A stretch of DNA of 14,482 bases from Fragilaria radians (Eukaryota > Bacillariophyta > Fragilariophyceae > Fragilariales > Fragilariaceae). This document shows, in pieces, positions 7,420 through 14,482 of this stretch; positions within the stretch are counted from its first letter, which is position 1, and each line of letters starts with the position of its first letter. The notes under the pieces were generated by a model, which did no database searches, had not been told where the DNA came from, and saw only the letters and a list, made by a program, of their open reading frames with translations. The translations under genes were made by a program, and so were the position numbers. The DNA is taken from contig CAAAJI010000202.1 in the NCBI GenBank assembly GCA_900642245.1, positions 53,412-67,893 of the forward strand, read 5' to 3'.

Positions 7420-8716
7420 AAGAATAGAGTACAGGAATAGAAAAGTAAAACGTAAATGGAATAATGAAGATTAATCAATATTTATATATATTTAACTGCT
7501 TCTTCTAAGGGAACTTCAGTGTCAATTTATATGATGCATATGTGCGGTGATGAATGTTGGACAGTTTATCTAAGATTTTGAATTTCCACTTTCACGTAAG
7601 AGGGGCTTGACGGTTCAGATGTGTAAGATGAATTCTTTAGGAAATAAAATACTATCGGTCAGCAGTTTTGGAATCAATTGAATAACCTAAGCAATTATTT
7701 CTATGTGAAATATGAAAAAAAGTATTTTAGATTCTCGATTAATTCAAAGCACCACCAAGTTGCATGTGAAGCAAATACCACTTTTTCCAAGTATCACATT
7801 ATCCTAATTCAAGCGTTAGAAAAATTGAAGAACTTAAGACCTACCAGCTAAGCTACTTCTAAAGATAAAAATCGATCTAATATCTGGGCGATTATGAGCT
7901 CTATCCAAAATTTAGAAATATTACTTGAGAACTTTCAAACCACATAAATGCTCTAAAAGACATGAAGATTCGAAATGCAGAAAATATCCCTGCAAGTTTC
8001 GTTGAAGTGTTACAGGCATGCAATTGTTTCAAACTATAGGAGCAAAAATTGAAAGTACTCCAAAAAATATGAGCATCTTTTTGGATGACACATTGGGAGA
8101 GCTAAGTGAGGATCCAATCATGTAAGGCTAAATTGCTCTCATCATTCGTATCCTTGCCCTTTCCAAATCTTTGCAACTTTCTATCTTCAACAAGAAGATT
8201 TAATTTCTCAATGATCATCCTCAAAATTTGCTATTCCATAGAGAAACGGAAGAATAAGAGTTTTTTCTCTGATTTTCATGGATTCTATTATTATTGAATT
8301 TCCCCCGAAGGAAATGAGATGTAATATAGACCCTGGATTGAAGATGTTCTGTGCTAGAAAATGGAAATGCATTTAGATATTTCTTTTTTGTAACACAATG
8401 ATGTTTGATTGGCGGTTTGTCTCACAATAAAAACTTATATTATTTTGCAGGAAATGTTCCATTAGGCTTATTAAGAAGAATGAATTAATTGATTCTAAAT
8501 AGAAGGGTTATTTCCAAATCAAATTCAACATATTTGAGATATACAACTTTTTTTATGAATGTTACAATCTTGAAATACTCAAGCTCTTAATGATAGTTGC
8601 AAGGAAGATGCAATTGTTTAATATTACAACTCCAAGCTAGATCATTAAGTTACACCTGTGTGTGAACCAATGAGCCGAAAGAAAGGATATAGTGATGTGC
8701 TTGGGAAGTTTGTTGA
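7420..8716. other. Intergenic region, no gene seen
   Basis: This is AT-rich 3' flank and spacer. Open frames are short and have no motif. I see no RNA gene, repeat or clear poly(A) signal close to the stop. An AATAAA occurs about 220 bp downstream of the stop (near 7643), which is far for a poly(A) signal. Confidence 0.5.
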
Positions 8717-8910
8717 AGCAGGGGTACCAAAAAGTCTTGAGAAGATTTAGACTGTCAACAAATGCAAATCTTAGTCTACCAAATATTACGCACATTGGGA
8801 TTATTCATCAAATTGGAAATGTGACAATTTTTGTTTTAAAATCAATCTTCCATTATCGTATATTTGCAAATTTCCTTTTATATCTCACTTTTCATGAGTA
8901 TGTTAGAGAG
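8717..8910. repeat. Direct repeat (~190 bp), copy 1
   Basis: This copy begins around AGCAGGGGTACC and ends CATGAGTATGTTAGAGAG. It shares long blocks with 8986-9184, such as AGTCTTGAGAAGATTT, TTCATCAAATTGGAAATGTG and TTTTGTTTTAAAATCAAT. Identity by eye is roughly 80-85% with small indels. A short open frame crosses copy 1 (8692-8913), but the same frame is full of stops in copy 2, so the repeat is not maintained as protein. Confidence 0.85.
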
Positions 8911-8985
8911 TAGCACTCTAGTGGCATTCATCCATAGAAGTATGCTATGTTTTTGGTACCACTTTCAACGAATGCAAGTAACGCT

Positions 8986-9184
8986 AACAGGGGTACCATA
9001 AAGTCTTGAGAAGATTTAAACTGTCGACAAACGCAAATCTTAGTCAACCAAATATTTCCGCCTCAGGAGTATTCATCAAATTGGAAATGTGACACATTTT
9101 TGTTTTAAAATCAATATTGCATTATAGTTTATTTGCAATTGCTTGATGTTTTATGTGTCAGCTTTTCATGAGTATGTTAGAGAG
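8986..9184. repeat. Direct repeat (~195 bp), copy 2
   Basis: This second copy lies about 269 bp downstream of the first in the same orientation, with a 75-bp unique spacer between them. Both start at GGGGTACC and end at GTTAGAGAG. No terminal inverted repeats were seen. The pair could be a local tandem duplication that has partly decayed or two copies of an unknown dispersed repeat. Confidence 0.85.
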
Positions 9185-9235
9185 CATTTAACCTTTTTAA
9201 CTAACTCTCCTGGATAAGTTCCTAAACCTAATTTG

Positions 9236-9248
9236 GTACTAGTAGTAC
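9236..9248. promoter_or_regulatory. Palindrome GTACTA-G-TAGTAC
   Basis: A perfect 6-bp inverted repeat around one base lies about 395 bp upstream of the ATG at 9632. Its TACTAGTAGTA core is identical to the core of the palindrome at 700-718. If the proposed 5' UTR intron is real, this site would sit near the transcription start. Regulatory role is inference. Confidence 0.25.
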
Positions 9249-9372
9249 TCGTAACTCCCAAAGGCAATAATGCTTGTTCGCATTCGATTTTGGGTGGTTC
9301 GTACGTCACGAAACAATGGTCACGACTGGAGCATTATGTCTTTGGAGAAATAGTTTGGACATGGTGTTCAAG

Positions 9373-9630
9373 GTAAGCTATTCCTTAAGATAACTGTTAT
9401 AAAGTACCGTTAATGGACATTATCAAAGACTCCTGTCGATAAATGACTTAATCCCTATCGGCCTTTTTGTTTTTGTTCGACTCACCGGAGGAATTATAAC
9501 CTTTTGAACCCAACGAAGTTGCCCCTAACATTTGTCTCTATCATTGTATCTTTCATTTCGCCTTGATCTTTAATCATATACACTATCCAAACAAAGTAAT
9601 AAAAGAATTATACATTCTCAATTTTTACAG
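9373..9630 (+). other. Possible 5' UTR intron of the 9632 gene
   Basis: TTCAAG|GTAAGC at 9367-9378 is an excellent donor, and TTTTTACAG at 9622-9630 is an excellent acceptor directly abutting the ATG of the next gene. Removing these 258 bp would place the start codon just after the junction. A spliced leader would carry a tiny upstream frame (ATGGTGTTCAAG, then AATGAG, then TAA) overlapping the main start. CTAAC occurs only far from the acceptor (about 9525), so the branch site is uncertain. Confidence 0.35.
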
Positions 9631-9631
9631 A

Positions 9632-12600
9632 ATGAGTAAAATTGCATCACATCGATGGTCACTTCCAGGCTTTTCCATTTTGGCAGCCGCAGTCTTTATT
9701 ACTGTACATGTCACATCTGGAAAATGGCGTGAGGCACCGAATATATCAGATGGAGAAGGCTTTGAGAAGACCTTAGATACAGGTCGTGAGGAAACGGGGG
9801 GTGGATTGAATACCGATGAGGGAGTACGACCCTTTACGTACGTACCAACGTCATCACCCATAGAAGACAATCAATTCTTTGTACCAGTCCCCACGACCAT
9901 TGTATTGGGGCATAATATTCCTCAACCGGGTAGTAAGCCATCAACGTCGAATGGTGGTGGTAATGATAATAATAATGATGATAAAATACCGACACTGAAA
10001 TGGGAAATACCCCTAGGAGAACCGACACCGGATCCTGCATTATTGTATGATCCAGCAACACCACCATTCTTACTCAACAAGGGAGAACGTGGAGAAGGAA
10101 AGCATGGTTCAGCACCTCCTGCATATGGACAGGGTGATGGATCTCCGGCTAATCTCAAATGGAATATACCCTATGTAAGTCTTTCTAAACGTTATGATTT
10201 CAATTATACAATATTTTCTGGCAAGTTTTCCCCTATCTACCTACATACCTACCTAACTTCTTCTCTATCTAACTATATAGGGACAACCAACACCCGATCC
10301 AGCCATGCTGATTGATCCAGCTACGCCACCGTCAATGAAAGATTATGGAGATACTCCAGTTCAGTTGAAATGGGACATTCCATTGGGAGAACCGACACCT
10401 GATCCTGCATTATTGAATCCTAGCAATGGAATGCCAGTCAATCTCAAGTGGAATATCCCCCTAGGAGAGCCCACACCTGACCCAGCACTTTTGAATCCAA
10501 GTAATGGAGTACCAGTCCTTTTGAAGTGGAATATACCACTTGGAGAACCGACACCCGATCCAGCCTTGTTGACACCCAATCAGGGAAGTCCAATCAACTT
10601 AAAGTGGAGTATACCTTTGGGAGAACCGACGCCGGATCCGGCATTGTTAACTCCGAATCTAGGAAGTCCTATTAATCTAAAGTGGAGTATTCCACTCGGT
10701 GAACCTACTCCGGATCCAGCTCTGTTGACACCCAATCTAGGAAGTCCTATTAATTTGTCATGGAAAATTCCTCTCGGCGAACCAACGCCTGATCCAGCTC
10801 TGTTGACTCCCAATCTTGGAAGTCCCATTAATTTGTCCTGGAAAATTCCTCTCGGTGAACCAACGCCTGATCCAGCCTTACTCAATCCCTCCAATGGAAA
10901 ACCAATCATATTGAAATGGAATATACCAGAGGGAATGCCAACTCCAGATCCAGCTCAACTCGAAAGCAATGTTGGGAATCCTATTGTATTGCCATGGTTC
11001 GCACCGTATCCTCGACCTCTTGAATTTGGTACGTATTCTCCCTCTGTCCCCATTGCTACGCCTATGCCTGCCAGGAATACTTTGAGCCCCACCAAGAGTC
11101 AAGCAACAACGACAACAACAAATCAACCAACTGCAAAGCCCAGTTCCTCACCACAAGCAAAGCCACTAGCAACTCCCGTTACCAAAAAACCAACCGCAGT
11201 AGCAGCCTTACCGACGACTATTCCTACAGGGAAACCCGTCCTTACTCCCATCGTTACAACGAAAATACCGCAACAGCTACCATCTATGATACCCACAAAC
11301 CAACCTCAGTCGCTGCCAATATCGACACCTAGTTTACAACCTACAGCGACCTTCCCAGTGCAACTACCTACTCCGTTTCCTCAATTGCCACCGGTTCCTC
11401 CACCAACACCATTACCAGTGCTACTTCCACTTCCTACACTTTTGCCAGGATTGCCACCCGCTCCTCTACCTACACCTCCACCTTTGATCCCACCTTCACC
11501 TCAACCTGTACCACCACCATTCACTCCTCCGACACCTTTACCGGTACCTCCACCTCCTGTACCGCCTCCTCCTGTCCCACCACCTCCAGTGCCACCCCCA
11601 CCCCCACCAACTGGCAAAGTTGAACCTCCACCTCCCGTTCCACCTCCCGTTCCATCTTCCGTTCCGCCACCTACTCCTCCTACGCCCAAGACTCCTGGTA
11701 ATCCTACACCGCCAACTGAAACGGTTGCACGGACACCAGGAGGATCGTCGTCATCCACTGTTTGGACTCCTGGTGGAGGTGGTCCCAGTTGGACATCGGG
11801 AGGAAGTTCTCCTGTAGTGCCTCCTACGGCTAATGTGACACTTCCAGTTCCTCATAATCAAAAATTCTTGAAGGATTGCAATCCATTGATTTGTTCTCTA
11901 AATGAAGCAGCAGACTTTCATTCCATGTCCAATGAGGATGAGGCGATATATGAAATCTTTTATACAAACCCCATCAAGTGCTGTCGTGTTATTGTGGAAA
12001 TAGGAGTTGGCAATGGTGATCGTTATTCCTTTAGTCGATTCTTTGAGGAGGGTCTTAAATGGAAGCCATTGTTAATTGAAGCAAATCCAGATGTCTTTCA
12101 ACAGCTACGGACCAATAGACCGAATGCAACAAAAATAAATGGTGCATTTTGTGAATCTGGAAATCTCTTGTATCGAAATGATGCCTTCTCCTCACTTGGG
12201 GGCAGTGTTGAGGTTAGTTCCGAAGTTCATACACCCCTACAGGCAGGCATTGACACAAAAGAGATTCCATGCCTAGCAATGGATGTTATATTTGAAGAAC
12301 ATGGTATAACCAAAGTCGATGTGATGGTAGTTCGTTTGCAGGGTGATGCCCTAGCATTTATTAGAGCCATGGATTGGACTGTTCGTGTTGATATTTGGGT
12401 TATCCTCATGCATGGTGCATCGAAAAAAGATCGAGATGACCTTGTCCGTAAGGTCCTAAAGGGGAATGAATATGTCCAGGCAGAATGGGATATCAAGCGT
12501 TGGTGTAATGAAAATGGACAATGTTTGAATAATGAAGTCTTTCTGAGGAAGGGATTCAACCCCTTACCATGTGATTTCTACAATAAGTTGACAACTACCA

Positions 12601-12638
12601 AAATCACTCCGGCTCGTCAATTAAGGGGGATGATATAG
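9632..12638 (+). CDS. Membrane-anchored/secreted repeat protein with Pro-rich stalk and FkbM-like methyltransferase domain
   Basis: Two exons (9632-10174 and 10281-12638) encode 966 residues. The first ATG (MSKIASHRW) precedes a hydrophobic segment, about residues 12-28, that acts as signal peptide or type II anchor. Residues 29-115 are acidic and Gly-rich. Ten copies of a motif around LKWxIPLGEPTPDPALL follow: two in the spacer-rich part split by the intron, then eight contiguous 26-residue units at 206-413, with a degenerate eleventh. Residues 414-705 are Pro/Thr/Ser-rich with polyproline runs, a likely extended glycosylated stalk. Residues 706-966 resemble the FkbM/Methyltransf_21 fold: IVEIGVGNG (752-760) fits the SAM-binding loop, LLIEANP (778-784) the acidic strand, and VDVMVVRLQGDALAF (from 860) the usual LDVEG motif with its acidic residues lost. 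Six Cys in the C-terminal domain suit an extracellular or lumenal site. FkbM enzymes O-methylate sugars or related hydroxyls. Activity here is doubtful, and binding or a structural cell-surface role is inferred. Confidence 0.85.
10175..10280 (+). other. Intron of the 9632 gene (106 bp)
   Basis: The donor is TAT|GTAAGT and the acceptor is CTATATAG|GG, with CTAAC sites at 10253 and 10269 and a pyrimidine-rich stretch between. Splicing joins AATATACCCTAT to GGACAACCAACACC, restoring a full repeat unit (NIPYGQPTPDPAML) across the junction in phase 0. The agreement with the neighbouring repeats makes this intron nearly certain. Confidence 0.93.
10353..10976 (+). repeat. Eight tandem 78-bp coding repeats
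   Basis: Eight exact-length 26-codon units encode the pattern (S/T/M/V/K)P-x-x-L-(K/S)-W-x-IP-x-G-x-PTPDPA-x-L followed by a variable six-residue linker ending in Gly. GEPTPDPALL is identical in seven of the eight. Its codons vary between units (for example CCGACACCT, CCCACACCT, CCTACTCCG and CCAACGCCT for Pro-Thr-Pro), so the peptide is conserved while the DNA has drifted. Units 4-5 and 6-7 of the array are the closest pairs. The last unit is diverging (EGMPTPDPAQL). Confidence 0.95.
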
Positions 12639-12661
12639 ACGGCATTTGTCAATTTCTGTAT

Positions 12662-12667
12662 AATAAA
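12662..12667 (+). terminator. AATAAA poly(A) signal candidate
   Basis: A canonical AATAAA within AATAAAAAAAT lies 24 bp after the stop codon of the 9632 gene. It is the first such hexamer downstream and fits a short 3' UTR. Confidence 0.4.
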
Positions 12668-13652
12668 AAAATCATGGGTTATTGATACCCCATACTTTCG
12701 TTGCAATACAATTGATATTACAATAGAAGCCATCCATAAAGTATGTATTTTTCTCTCTGGTCTAGGACATGTTTACTATCACAAAGAAATAATTCGGGCT
12801 TAGGTTTAAGAGTTAGCAACTTAGAGAGATAATTTCATGTAAAGTATTTGATACTCTTGATGATTCCCTTTTCATGTTGCATTGTCCAAATATGATACCA
12901 GTTGAAGCATGAATTCATAGTTTATTCACGCTTATGTTTTGAAATTGTTGTGAAACGAAGAAGAGCATATCTCCATAATTAACAATTTGTGATATGAATC
13001 CAAATAAGTGCAGAAAATATAAAATGTAATGTTGAAAGATTCTTCATACGAAACTATTCCTGAAGAAATTTTAAAAACTTAAATTGATCCTATACACACT
13101 TTTAATTACAAGTTAAAAGATTTACAAAAGAGATTCTACATCTCTCAAGTCAAAATGCCTTGTACTCAACTGATTTCAAACCTCAAAGATGTGCTTAATG
13201 AACTTTAACTATAATTGATGACATTTAAAATCTCCTTATTGGACACATATGAACCAATTACCCATTTGAGACTTGACTGATTATTAATAGTGTATACATA
13301 AGTATAATGTATCAAATTCGCAACGTCAAAGCATCTTTAAAGATCCATTGTAAGTTAACTGAATTACCATTAAAATTCCAATGGCAAAAGGCAATGGTAT
13401 GATTGTATGTATAAAACTATCACATTTTTTTTGTCGTGAACTAGATTGTAGATTTACAGGAACAAAAAAAAGGAGAATTTGTCACAGGAGATCAATTACC
13501 CTTTTGTTGGTTTATTTGAAAAGTCTTGTCCTTTCTTGCCTTTTTTATTGGAAAGGAAATTAAAATCAGCTCTACATCAGAAAGCAGCAGTAGAAGTCAG
13601 TTCTGGCTGCCGGAAACACCACCAACACTAACCGGTCAACATCATGGTGGGA
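12668..13652. other. Intergenic region, no gene seen
   Basis: This AT-rich spacer has no recognisable coding or RNA feature. The frame at 13381-13563 has no family signature and a low-complexity composition. From about 13565 the base composition becomes more GC-balanced (CTGGCTGCCGGAAACACCACC), which probably marks the start of the regulatory region of the next gene. Confidence 0.5.
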
Positions 13653-13681
13653 GTGTGTGTGTGTGTGAGAGAGAGAGAGAG
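13653..13681. repeat. Compound microsatellite (GT)n(GA)n
   Basis: A pure run of about seven GT units passes directly into about seven GA units, roughly 330 bp upstream of the ATG at 14013. Such alternating and purine-rich tracts are length-polymorphic and can adopt unusual DNA structure. Any promoter role is inference. Confidence 0.9.
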
Positions 13682-13728
13682 TAGGTGAAAATTGTGAAGT
13701 GGAAAAAGTTTGAATGGAAAACAAATAC

Positions 13729-13739
13729 TATATATAGCA
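13729..13739 (+). promoter_or_regulatory. TATA-like element CTATATATAGC
   Basis: This near-symmetric TATA-like sequence lies about 275 bp before the proposed start codon at 14013. It could act as a core promoter element if the 5' leader is about 240 bp long. AT-rich DNA gives such matches by chance, so confidence is low. Confidence 0.25.
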
Positions 13740-13793
13740 TAATGATACAAACAAATGATCATGATTGCTATTTTGGTCACTCTATATTTTTAC

Positions 13794-13800
13794 TGACGTC
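13794..13800. promoter_or_regulatory. TGACGTC element (CRE-like)
   Basis: TGACGTC lies 213 bp upstream of the ATG at 14013. In Phaeodactylum, TGACGTC/T elements in carbonic anhydrase promoters confer CO2 and cAMP response through a bZIP factor. Similar control here is only a hypothesis. Confidence 0.3.
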
Positions 13801-13829
13801 TTCTCGTTTTGTTTGTGTTTTTACGACGA

Positions 13830-13835
13830 CACGTG
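13830..13835. promoter_or_regulatory. CACGTG box (G-box/E-box)
   Basis: This perfect CACGTG palindrome lies 30 bp downstream of the TGACGTC element and about 180 bp before the start codon. It is the classic target of bHLH and bZIP factors. The close pairing with the CRE-like site makes it slightly more credible than a lone match. Confidence 0.3.
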
Positions 13836-14012
13836 GTAATTGAAAACGAAGGGTAGTAGAAGTAAGTAGTAGTACGTAGACAGAAACCATTGTCATTTTG
13901 TCGTCAGTCGATGATTTTGAATTTTGACGGGCGACCACAGAAAAATTAAATAGTCAACAAGACGAATCTTCATTTTGATTGATTGTTTGTTAGACAGAAA
14001 AGTAACATTGCC

Positions 14013-14482
14013 ATGAGTTCACGGAAAGTACAATCCTCTTCAAAAAGTAGTAGTAATGTTGTTACCAAACCTACAAAACGTCGTGCGACTCCAGAAAAGG
14101 CACCACCCATGGATAAATTATTGATCCCTGCTATTGTGGTTTGTTTGGCATTGTTAGTTTATCAATTTATGAAAGGACTTGGTATTGGTAGTATTGATCG
14201 TATTGACCCTACCGATGATTTGGCATTACGAGAAGTCTTCTTTGCGGAAGTTACTGGTAAACAATCTTATGTAGTCTTGTGTCATCATGATGACGATGAC
14301 AATGATTCTTCCAAGAAGAATATTCCAATATCCTCCGTCTTTGCCGATGCGTATGCAGAAAAATCAACAACTGCCATCTTTCGATTGTTAGATTGTCGTC
14401 ATGTCTTGCCAGATTCTGGCAAGACAATTGCCGAACGATTTCAATTGGATTTAATGAAACGACCTACGATATTTGTATCGGG
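14013..14482 (+). CDS. Single-pass membrane protein, possibly thioredoxin-like lumenal domain (5' part, runs off window)
   Basis: The frame starts at ATG 14013 and stays open for 156 codons to the window end, so the C-terminus is missing. Residues 1-33 are Ser/Lys/Arg-rich with a KPTKRR cluster. Residues 36-53 (LLIPAIVVCLALLVYQFM) form one transmembrane helix, which together with the basic N-terminus suggests a type II anchor with the rest in the lumen or outside. The region after residue 70 has alternating strands and helices: SYVVLCHH, a run of Asp, SSVFADAYAEKS, AIFRLLDCRHVLP, SGKTIAERFQL and RPTIFVSG. This is reminiscent of a thioredoxin-like fold in which a final strand follows a conserved RPT. 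No CxxC is visible in the part present, so redox catalysis is not supported. Coding bias (poly-Ser, Asp run) fits a nuclear gene of the same genome. The family assignment is tentative. Confidence 0.7.
   Translation, partial: MSSRKVQSSSKSSSNVVTKPTKRRATPEKAPPMDKLLIPAIVVCLALLVYQFMKGLGIGSIDRIDPTDDLALREVFFAEVTGKQSYVVLCHHDDDDNDSSKKNIPISSVFADAYAEKSTTAIFRLLDCRHVLPDSGKTIAERFQLDLMKRPTIFVS

Noticed and set aside
8692..8913. 73-codon open frame over the first direct repeat
   Set aside because: The homologous frame in the second repeat copy is interrupted by several stops and indels, so coding is not maintained.
9563..9631. Longer N-terminus for the repeat-methyltransferase protein starting at TTG 9563
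   Set aside because: There is no ATG in that extension, and the ATG at 9632 is followed directly by a basic-then-hydrophobic signal or anchor segment. TTG initiation is not expected in a nuclear gene.
10361..10909. Minus-strand open frames with repeated GSGVGSP motif
   Set aside because: They are the antisense of the 78-bp coding repeats; the repeat's codon bias leaves the opposite strand open. The + strand reading shows conserved peptide with silent variation and a matching intron.
10353..10976. Regular direct repeats considered as a CRISPR or satellite array
   Set aside because: The units are contiguous, have no spacers, are an exact codon multiple and encode a conserved peptide inside a long gene.
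13381..13563. 60-codon open frame in the last spacer
   Set aside because: It is ATG-initiated but short, has a low-complexity basic, Leu and Cys-rich composition, no motif, and no gene-like context.
1..14482. tRNA, rRNA and intact transposon search by eye
   Set aside because: I found no convincing T-loop/anticodon arrangement, rRNA core sequence, reverse transcriptase, integrase or transposase motif. A covariance-model scan would be needed to exclude small RNAs.

Overview
The window looks like eukaryotic nuclear DNA from a diatom. The strongest clue is a DUF6824-type protein carrying the signature GRGGRSNNHPGN; this family is strongly expanded in diatoms. Two supporting clues are short GT-AG introns with CTAAC-like branch sites and AT-rich intergenic DNA around more GC-balanced exons. 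Genus cannot be decided from the sequence. All convincing genes lie on the + strand, and I saw no tRNA, rRNA, CRISPR array or intact transposon.

Layout: (1) 1-796 is mostly unassigned. It holds one short protein-like open stretch (370-591) and two small palindromes in front of the first gene. (2) 797-1597 is an intact DUF6824 gene whose N-terminal half-domain is tandemly duplicated. It is followed at about 1950-2252 by a broken second copy of the 3' end of the same kind of gene, including its 3' flank. A short piece of further flank recurs near 3137. (3) 3770-4785 holds a few short, unrecognised open frames. (4) 5924-7419 is a gene of unknown function, about 475 residues long, Ser/Lys/Asn-rich and probably disordered. 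I reconstruct a small first exon and a short intron that were not obvious from the long open frame alone. (5) 7420-9631 is non-coding and includes a direct repeat of about 190 bp. (6) 9632-12638 is the centrepiece: a two-exon gene for a predicted 966-residue secretory or membrane-anchored protein. It has an N-terminal hydrophobic segment, ten copies of a motif around LKWxIPLGEPTPDPALL, a long Pro/Thr-rich stalk, and a C-terminal FkbM-like (Methyltransf_21-like) domain. The usual acidic DVEG-type motif of that domain is replaced by VRLQG. (7) 14013 to the window end is the 5' part of a gene for a single-pass membrane protein, possibly with a thioredoxin-like fold. Its upstream region carries a compound GT/GA microsatellite, a TATA-like box, a TGACGTC element and a CACGTG box.

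The genes are separate transcription units about 1-4 kb apart, and nothing shows that they act in one pathway. The most unusual items are the repeat-stalk-methyltransferase-like protein with an altered motif, the half-domain duplication in the DUF6824 protein, and the decapitated DUF6824 copy beside it.
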